Below the pieces are notes generated by a model. That model ran no database searches. It worked only from the letters and a program-made list of their open reading frames with translations, and had not been told where the DNA came from. DNA of 41,058 bases from a virus, in the IMG/VR virus record IMGVR_UViG_3300034110_000061, positions 1 through 41,058 of that record; one strand, given 5' to 3'. Below are positions 33,267 to 38,469 of the stretch, one piece after another (position 1 is the stretch's first letter; each line of letters begins with the position of its first letter). Both the position numbers and the translations under genes were made by a program.

Positions 33267-33501
33267 AGTTATCCCACACAAAAACTAATGCGCCAGCTTT
33301 GCGCATATCTCTGATCCTGACTTGCTGTTGGCGGCGTGCTTCTTCGTCTGGCGCCTTTATCTCGCCCCAAAGGGTCACGCCATCTTTGATGAACACGCGA
33401 TCTGGCATGCCCCGTTTGCCGGGGCTCACGACTTTGGCTACAAACCATCCTGTAGCCTCGGCATATTGCCAGATGTCTTTCTCTACCTTTGATTCGCGCA
33501 C
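33223..33501 (-). CDS. VRR-NUC domain nuclease
   Basis: A 92-residue protein, GTG start at 33501 with AAGGA 6 nt upstream. It is a stand-alone VRR-NUC (PD-(D/E)XK) domain: ESKVEKDIWQYAEATGWFVA, then GKRGMPDRVFIKDGVTLWGE with the catalytic GMPD-Asp, and EIKAPDEEARRQQQV with the Glu-x-Lys; the C-terminal VFVWDNYDTARRTLDDY is usual. VRR-NUC enzymes cut branched DNA such as Holliday junctions. Its overlap with the SNF2 helicase gene of up to 44 nt suggests the two act together. Confidence 0.93.
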   Translation of the reverse strand: MRESKVEKDIWQYAEATGWFVAKVVSPGKRGMPDRVFIKDGVTLWGEIKAPDEEARRQQQVRIRDMRKAGALVFVWDNYDTARRTLDDYRLL

Positions 33502-33503
33502 GA

Positions 33504-35531
33504 TTAATCCTTCTTATAGAACGGGCCGGCCCATCCGGCCGCGCCTAGTGGTAGACCGGGTGCCCACGATATAGCGGCGGTCATCAACTCGATTAGCCTT
33601 TCGACCGTGTGTTCGGTATCTTCGATGGGCGCTTCGGTGATGATCTCGTCGTGTACGTGCATTGCAATCCTGAAACCGTGTTTATCGGCCCGCAGCATGC
33701 CATAGCACAGGATGTCACAGGCGATAGCTTGTACGATGTTTTCAATCAGCTTGCCGCCATGGGTGACAATACGAACCCATCCGGTACTACTAGGCGGTTT
33801 ACCCATGTAGCTGACTTGCTGCTTTTCGTAGCTCTTATCGCCAAATTTAACCGTTCTCTTTTCTATGCGAGGATCGAAGTAGTACAGACGACGGCCCGAC
33901 GGCAACAGTATGCACATAAACGGTTTTCTGTACTCAAAAGTAACTTTGCCCGCGGTAACGTCGGTTTTCATTCGTATGCAGCGCATGGCGGCGTTTTCTA
34001 AAGTCGACCAGTAGTCCACGATTTCAGGGCACAGCTCACGGAATGCCTTTACGGACGAGTGTGATTGATCGCGCGTCAGTTCGATGCCCATGTTTTCGGC
34101 ATAGCCCCACAAGCCTGTCTTTTTGCCCGCTTCCTTGCCGTCGGTGACGATGTCGCCGCCGCCGAGCCGGAAGCCGGCGCCCAGTGTTGCGGGTTTGGCG
34201 TTTGACCGGTGCGGTTTCGTGTCTTCGTATGGGATTTTTAACCACTGCTCTGCGAAGGCGCGGTACAAGTCACGACCTGCTTTCAGCGTACCTAGCATCC
34301 ATTCGCAATCCGTCAGCCAGCCGATCACGACAGATTCAATCGATGATAAGTCCGCGACGCGCAGCTCATATCCGGGGCGCGCCACTAGTGCTGAACGTAT
34401 GCAGCCAACCAGTGCAATCATCGGATCACCGACCAATAGTTCCAGCCCGTCTAGATCCTGGTCCTCTATCATTTGGTTAGCCATCGTTAGCCACCGGTCA
34501 TTCTCAAGGATTTTCGGTGTCCTTGTAAAATTCTGCGTTTGTAGCCGGCGACCTGCCCATCTCCCGGTGCGTTGCGCCCCGTAGTATTGCAGCGAGTACC
34601 TGAAAACCTCGTCGTAGCCGCATGACGCTATCATGGCTTTGTATTTAGCCAGTGATGATTTGCCTGACTTGCCGCGTAGCTGCAGCACCTCTACGACTTT
34701 AGCGTCGACCGATGACGGGTCTTTCTTGTGGCTGCTAAGTACCTTCGATACGGTGTCTTTGCGGATGTCTTGGAACGGGTAGCCGCGTTCCTGCAGCCAT
34801 GGCAGCAACTGCGCCGGGGAGTTCGGGTTGGGCAGTTGCGTCACGTTGGACATGATAGCGGTGATTCTATCCTTGTAAGGGTCCGCAAGCGCCAGAGCTC
34901 CGCGCGCGTGACGGGTGTTGATTTGAATGCCGTAGTCATTGATCTTCTGGTCAAGCGCATATAGCCGCCACTGGCGCTGCAGGATTGGGAACTTGATCAA
35001 GTGCTTGTGGATAGCCATTTCAGCTACGGTGTCATTCCAGTTGTATTCTAAAAATTGCTGCCACAACTCAGGATCGGTGAACCGGTCACGCCACTTGTGC
35101 GGCTGGTTTTTGGTAACCCGTTGCGGCTCTGAAAATGCTTTGATCAGTTTCAGGCCATCTGTTTTGATGTTTTTAAGGCCCATCGCGCGACCGACTGATA
35201 GTAAGTCGCCGTTGAAACCTAGCATGTATGCGAGAACCATGGTGCAGCGCCACGACTCGATAGGCGAGTTTATTTTAAGGACGTGCTGTGTCATTGTGCG
35301 TTCGAATTGCGCGTTAAATGCCCACTTCTCGACGTGTGGGTCGGTCAGCGCGTCGCGCAGTTCCGCAGGCATGTAACCCGCCGTTGCATCGTACTGCTGA
35401 ACAGAACCATGGTTAATTGCGTATGACGCCATAAGCACGCGGGTAGATGGGTGCTTGGCGTATAGGTCCAGTCCCTTCGTCTTTAAGTTGACTTCGCTGG
35501 CGGATTCGTAATCGAGGTTTAAAAAATCCAT
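33504..35531 (-). CDS. Family A DNA polymerase with 3'-5' exonuclease
   Basis: A 675-residue replicative polymerase. Exonuclease motifs: Asp7-x-Glu9 (LDYES), Asn73 in AFNAQFERT, and Tyr163-x3-Asp167 (YNWND). Polymerase motif A is RVADLSSIES (Asp394, Glu399), motif B is AKPATLGAGFRLGG (Lys446), motif C is MHVHDEI (Asp628, Glu629). All catalytic carboxylates are present. By my alignment the position equal to E. coli Phe762 is Leu450. There is no 5'-3' exonuclease domain. AGGT lies 5 nt before the ATG. A terminator sits between it and the upstream ssDNA-binding gene. Its usual partners DUF2815, DUF2800, VRR-NUC and SNF2 surround it. Confidence 0.95.
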   Translation of the reverse strand: MDFLNLDYESASEVNLKTKGLDLYAKHPSTRVLMASYAINHGSVQQYDATAGYMPAELRDALTDPHVEKWAFNAQFERTMTQHVLKINSPIESWRCTMVLAYMLGFNGDLLSVGRAMGLKNIKTDGLKLIKAFSEPQRVTKNQPHKWRDRFTDPELWQQFLEYNWNDTVAEMAIHKHLIKFPILQRQWRLYALDQKINDYGIQINTRHARGALALADPYKDRITAIMSNVTQLPNPNSPAQLLPWLQERGYPFQDIRKDTVSKVLSSHKKDPSSVDAKVVEVLQLRGKSGKSSLAKYKAMIASCGYDEVFRYSLQYYGAQRTGRWAGRRLQTQNFTRTPKILENDRWLTMANQMIEDQDLDGLELLVGDPMIALVGCIRSALVARPGYELRVADLSSIESVVIGWLTDCEWMLGTLKAGRDLYRAFAEQWLKIPYEDTKPHRSNAKPATLGAGFRLGGGDIVTDGKEAGKKTGLWGYAENMGIELTRDQSHSSVKAFRELCPEIVDYWSTLENAAMRCIRMKTDVTAGKVTFEYRKPFMCILLPSGRRLYYFDPRIEKRTVKFGDKSYEKQQVSYMGKPPSSTGWVRIVTHGGKLIENIVQAIACDILCYGMLRADKHGFRIAMHVHDEIITEAPIEDTEHTVERLIELMTAAISWAPGLPLGAAGWAGPFYKKD

Positions 35532-35540
35532 GATCGACCT

Positions 35541-35574
35541 GTAAAAAATAAGCCGGTGTTAACCGGCTTGTTTT
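35541..35574 (-). terminator. Terminator between the ssDNA-binding and polymerase genes
   Basis: Stem AAGCCGGT / ACCGGCTT with a 4-nt loop at 35550-35569 is followed on the minus strand by ATTTTTTA, a good intrinsic terminator; TTTTAG on the other side would also serve the plus strand. It fills the 56-nt gap just before the polymerase start. Partial read-through would give much more ssDNA-binding protein than polymerase. Confidence 0.82.
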
Positions 35575-35587
35575 AGTTGATGGTGTG

Positions 35588-36202
35588 TTAGATTTCGTCT
35601 TCGTCGTCGCTGAATCCAGCTTCTTCGTCGTCGTCATCGTACAAGCCTTCGTCGTCGATGCCGCCTTCGCCGAACTGCTCACCGTCAGCTTTCTTGCGGA
35701 CAGATACTAGGTTCGCGTTAATGCGTTTACCGAATTTGTTGTCTTGGAACCACAACCGGATCAACACGTTTGCGTAGCACCCTGAGTACACTTCATTTGC
35801 GATGTCCAATTCAGACTCTAGGAGTTCGCCATTAATGTCGCGCACTTTCGGGCGGCGTTTTTCGCGGGCATTCAGTGTCCATGCGCCTTCATACTCTTCT
35901 TTGTCAGCGTCGTCACCGTCGCGTAAACAAAGTTTGTCTTTAGCGACTTTGGCGTCTTTATTATCTTTCTTGATCTGCTGGAAAGCCTTGACCAGTTCGT
36001 CTTTGATACCTACGCTCGTCTTTTTATCCATGATGCACGTCACAGAGAAAGAAGGTTGCGCCGGGGTGCCGTCGTCGCTGGTGCCTGCGTATGGTTTGTC
36101 TAAGTGGGCGTAAGACAAACGAACGTTTTCTAGCATGAAGATATTGCCTTGGTACACTTTACCGCCTGCGACTTTGCGCAGCAAAACTGGTTTATTAGCC
36201 AT
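35588..36202 (-). CDS. ssDNA-binding protein (DUF2815 family)
   Basis: A 204-residue protein starting MANKPVLLRKVAGGKVYQG at 36202, with AAGG about 12 nt upstream; the longer frame from 36274 reads through the end of the neighbour and is not favoured. FMLENVRLSYAHLDKPY, then PSFSVTCIMDKKTS, are typical of DUF2815, an OB-fold family of which the phage Enc34 member binds ssDNA. The tail after residue 175 is strongly acidic (GLYDDDDEEAGFSDDEDEI), like the C-terminal tips of SSB, T4 gp32 and T7 gp2.5. It should coat ssDNA and recruit the nuclease and polymerase encoded on either side. Confidence 0.9.
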   Translation of the reverse strand: MANKPVLLRKVAGGKVYQGNIFMLENVRLSYAHLDKPYAGTSDDGTPAQPSFSVTCIMDKKTSVGIKDELVKAFQQIKKDNKDAKVAKDKLCLRDGDDADKEEYEGAWTLNAREKRRPKVRDINGELLESELDIANEVYSGCYANVLIRLWFQDNKFGKRINANLVSVRKKADGEQFGEGGIDDEGLYDDDDEEAGFSDDEDEI

Positions 36203-36239
36203 TCTAATTTCTACCTTTTCACAATTTACGTTTTCACGA

Positions 36240-37559
36240 TTATAGGTCGTCGTAGTCATAGTCGTCAGAGTCATCTAACGCCATGTCGTCGAACTCCCCG
36301 TTAAACACTGGCCGCTTGTCTGATAGCAGAACCAGTGTTGGACGTCCTCGCGGCCTATCGATATCACTTTCGATAAGCAACGGGATGAACTTCTTAGGGT
36401 ACTGCGGAAACTTCTCCCGGATCGCCTCTTCAATCTGTGCCGGGCTGCGCATTGACGTTTCGAATATCTCGCCGTCATCCAGCCCGATCAGGCGCAGCGT
36501 TTCTGCTGCACGGTCTTCATTCTTAAACGAACGGTACGAGCGAGATTCTACCAGTTTGTGACCGGGGATCTCGGTTCCCTGCAGCGCCAGTCGCTCTGCA
36601 TGTTCGTCAAGTGACTTAAAAAATGATTCAATCAGCCTGCGGTATGGCAGGATTTTTGCCATCTGCTTAGGCGTCAGTCTATCAGTCGACATCGGGGTCA
36701 CTCTATATTTGCCGTTCTCAAAACTAGCCAACAGGTCCGCGATTTCTTCGCTGCTGTACTCTTTGTCTAGGTCAGCGAACCGACCTTCTACCAGAGCATC
36801 CATCGTGCGAAGCATGGCGGGGCAACGGCCTTTAATCTTACACCACATGCAGCCTTTTGGCGTCACGCGCATCGGCGCATTTAAGTCCCACGCTTTCGCT
36901 GCGCGTTCGCGTAAAAACTCGGCGAACTCTAACAGATACTCGCGACTTACTGTCCACGTTTCATAAATACCCAACCGTGGTTGGCAAATACGGATGACAA
37001 TCTCTTCAAAATGGTACTGCGCGTCGTACAGCAAGAAGAACCCGAGCGCATACATAAGCCCCTGCGTGTTCCCTTCGGCGTGTACGTCAACACCCTTGCC
37101 ATATTTGAAGTCAGTGATCACCAGTCTACCGGGGCAACATGCCGCGTGGTCCGCCGTGCCGCCCTGATTTGGGATCGGCGTGTACTCACTGAACCAAACT
37201 CGCGTCTCGACGTAGTGGTCGCCATCTAGGTCACGGCACCAGTCGACATACTCTTCGATGAAATCCATCATCGAGTGCGTGACTTCCACGTAAAACGTTT
37301 CACCGTTTTCAACGTGTTCGATGGTAGTACCGATCAGGTGCTTGGGGCGCTTACCGCTCTTTTGCCACTGCTCAGCGATGCCGTGCGCGACTGTACCCTC
37401 GACAGCTTCAAAACTGCTGCGGTCGGGCTCCAACATATTCGCAATAAGGCTTTTTGCACAGTAAAGCCACATTGCCGAAGATGACGGACCGAAAACCGAA
37501 TGGCCCGAAGCGTTGTACGCCTCGGCCATTGCGGAAAGACTGAAAAGGTCTTTTGACAT
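36240..37559 (-). CDS. DUF2800 family nuclease (Cas4/AddB-like PD-(D/E)XK)
   Basis: A 439-residue protein. His59 (EGTVAHGIAE), Asp137 (QGGTADHAACC) and Asp150-x-Lys152 (VITDFKYGKG) form a RecB-type nuclease site, followed by the Gln-rich NTQGLMYALGF motif. Four cysteines, Cys34 (WLYCAKS) before the nuclease core and Cys237, Cys240 and Cys246 (GCMWCKIKGRC) after it, match the spacing of the iron-sulphur cluster in AddB and Cas4. It would resect or trim DNA ends in replication or recombination. The C-terminal 16 residues are acidic (DDMALDDSDDYDYDDL). It lies 3 nt after the small acidic protein gene. Confidence 0.92.
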   Translation of the reverse strand: MSKDLFSLSAMAEAYNASGHSVFGPSSSAMWLYCAKSLIANMLEPDRSSFEAVEGTVAHGIAEQWQKSGKRPKHLIGTTIEHVENGETFYVEVTHSMMDFIEEYVDWCRDLDGDHYVETRVWFSEYTPIPNQGGTADHAACCPGRLVITDFKYGKGVDVHAEGNTQGLMYALGFFLLYDAQYHFEEIVIRICQPRLGIYETWTVSREYLLEFAEFLRERAAKAWDLNAPMRVTPKGCMWCKIKGRCPAMLRTMDALVEGRFADLDKEYSSEEIADLLASFENGKYRVTPMSTDRLTPKQMAKILPYRRLIESFFKSLDEHAERLALQGTEIPGHKLVESRSYRSFKNEDRAAETLRLIGLDDGEIFETSMRSPAQIEEAIREKFPQYPKKFIPLLIESDIDRPRGRPTLVLLSDKRPVFNGEFDDMALDDSDDYDYDDL

Positions 37560-37562
37560 CGA

Positions 37563-37943
37563 TTAGATATCGTCTTCGTCGACTTCGTCTTCTTCAACTG
37601 CGTTAAGCAGGTCTTGCGCTTGTTTGAAAACGACTTCGGCGTTTGCGTCAGACACGTCGGCTAGCTTCAACTGCGTGCCAGACACTTTTAATGCTGATTT
37701 AGCAGCTTCAACGCCTTTGGCATCGCGCAATTTTTGAATTGCTTGAGTAGCTTGGTCAACTGTAACAGCTGATTTTTTAGGGGCTGTCTTAGCCGCAGGC
37801 TTAGCCGCTGGTTTCTCAGCTGTTTTGTCAGCCGCTTCACTCTTAGTGTCTGCTGCTTTAGTTGAAGTGCCGCCAGCTAATAACTTGCCTAACAGTTCGT
37901 TCGTTTTTACTTGCTCAGCAAGGATGTTTTCTAAAATACCCAT
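37563..37943 (-). CDS. Small protein with Ala/Lys linker and acidic tail
   Basis: The first gene of the leftward operon, 126 residues. Residues 1-25 are a helix (MGILENILAEQVKTNELLGK). Residues about 26-58 are a low-complexity Ala/Lys/Pro/Thr linker. Residues 59-112 form a compact helical unit (VDQATQAIQKLRDAKGVEAA; KSALKVSGTQLKLADV) and the end is EEDEVDEDDI. An acidic, hydrophobic-ended tip resembles SSB-type protein-interaction tails. GGAG lies about 9 nt before the ATG. I do not recognise the family; a replication-accessory role is inferred from position and tail. Confidence 0.8.
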   Translation of the reverse strand: MGILENILAEQVKTNELLGKLLAGGTSTKAADTKSEAADKTAEKPAAKPAAKTAPKKSAVTVDQATQAIQKLRDAKGVEAAKSALKVSGTQLKLADVSDANAEVVFKQAQDLLNAVEEDEVDEDDI

Positions 37944-37994
37944 TTGTAAAACTCCGGTTGGTTGGTTAGTTGTCTTCGTTAATCGACGTTTTAG

Positions 37995-38023
37995 AGACTA
38001 AATGTTCGAAATCGACTTGTCAA
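37995..38023 (-). promoter_or_regulatory. Leftward sigma70-type promoter for the main operon
   Basis: On the minus strand a perfect -35 TTGACA (38023-38018) is followed, after exactly 17 nt, by a -10-like TAGTCT (38000-37995; four of six bases match). Transcription would begin near 37988, about 45 nt ahead of the first gene. It is the best promoter match in the control region and precedes the entire leftward gene chain. Confidence 0.65.
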
Positions 38024-38039
38024 ACTTTTTTGTCAGATT

Positions 38040-38081
38040 CTTTCAAAAATTAGGCATTATCTTTCAAAAACTAGGCATTAT
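38040..38081. repeat. Two 21-nt tandem repeats
   Basis: Two adjacent 21-nt units (38040-38060 and 38061-38081) share 20 of 21 bases, each ending in TAGGCATTAT. They are AT-rich and lie upstream of the leftward promoter and beside the replication genes. They could be operator half-sites, iterons or an unwinding element. Confidence 0.85.
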
Positions 38082-38086
38082 GCCTA
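38072..38086. promoter_or_regulatory. Palindrome TAGGCA-TTA-TGCCTA
   Basis: The second tandem repeat runs into its own inverted copy, making a 15-nt palindrome with 6-bp arms and 3-nt centre; a further partial half-site TAGGCC follows at 38090. This gives three related half-sites in about 40 bp, the usual pattern of a repressor-binding region. It could equally be a short cruciform at an origin. Confidence 0.6.
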
Positions 38087-38105
38087 TTTTAGGCCACTTT
38101 ACGTG

Positions 38106-38134
38106 TTGCGTTGTGACACATTGTGACACATAAT
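38106..38134 (+). promoter_or_regulatory. Candidate rightward promoter
   Basis: TTGCGT (38106-38111), a 17-nt spacer and CATAAT (38129-38134, five of six bases) make a plausible plus-strand promoter. It would start transcription near 38141, ahead of the HTH and primase genes. The left arm of the large inverted repeat lies inside it, so a protein bound there would block it. The -35 match is only partial. Confidence 0.5.
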
Positions 38135-38166
38135 CTGTGCCGTGATGTGTCACAATCTGTCACAAC
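38110..38166. promoter_or_regulatory. 22-bp inverted repeat, operator-like
   Basis: Two arms (38110-38131 and 38145-38166) are reverse complements at 21 of 22 positions, around a 13-nt centre. Each arm contains two direct copies of a TGTGACA-type element (TTGTGACACA is tandemly repeated at 38111-38130), so four sites exist in symmetrical pairs. The array covers the rightward promoter and ends 21 nt before the HTH gene start. It is the most structured non-coding signal in the window; the obvious candidate ligand is the adjacent HTH protein. Confidence 0.85.
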
Positions 38167-38187
38167 CTAATAAGGGAGTAAGTTTTA

Positions 38188-38469
38188 ATGAATTTTCCAG
38201 CTTGGGCGGTAGATAGTCCAGTTAACCGGCTTCGGTTCCTGTGCTTGTTTCTCGCCAGTCATGCGGGGGTAGATGGTGTGGCTAGTTTGGCACGCATATC
38301 TAAACTGAACCGCCAAACTATTTATAACGGGATAAACCGGGGGCAGTTCTCACCAACTGCAGCTAAAGCGTTGACGGCTTGCGTTCCGTCGGCCAACGTC
38401 CCGGCGCATTGGCTGATTTTCCCGGAAGGGATCATCATTGTTGATGGGGTGGCAGATGTCCAAAGTTAA
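38188..38469 (+). CDS. Small HTH protein, candidate regulator of the divergent region
   Basis: A 93-residue plus-strand protein with a GGGAG ribosome binding site about 9 nt before its ATG. The segment VDGVASLARISKLNRQTIYN followed by GINRGQFSPTAAKALTACVP reads as a Cro/YdaS-like helix-turn-helix ('..la....v.r.tiy..i..g..sp..A..L'). The C-terminus PAHWLIFPEGIIIVDG is compact and may be a dimerisation strand. It sits directly beside the inverted repeat and is co-transcribed with the primase gene, overlapping it by 14 nt. Autoregulation and control of replication are inferred. The family is not certain. Confidence 0.8.
   Translation: MNFPAWAVDSPVNRLRFLCLFLASHAGVDGVASLARISKLNRQTIYNGINRGQFSPTAAKALTACVPSANVPAHWLIFPEGIIIVDGVADVQS

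Noticed and set aside
36203-36274. N-terminal extension of the ssDNA-binding protein (MTLTTMTTTTYNRENV...)
   Set aside because: This stretch overlaps the acidic tail of the DUF2800 gene in another frame and is low complexity; ATG 36202 with an AAGG box gives the family-typical start.
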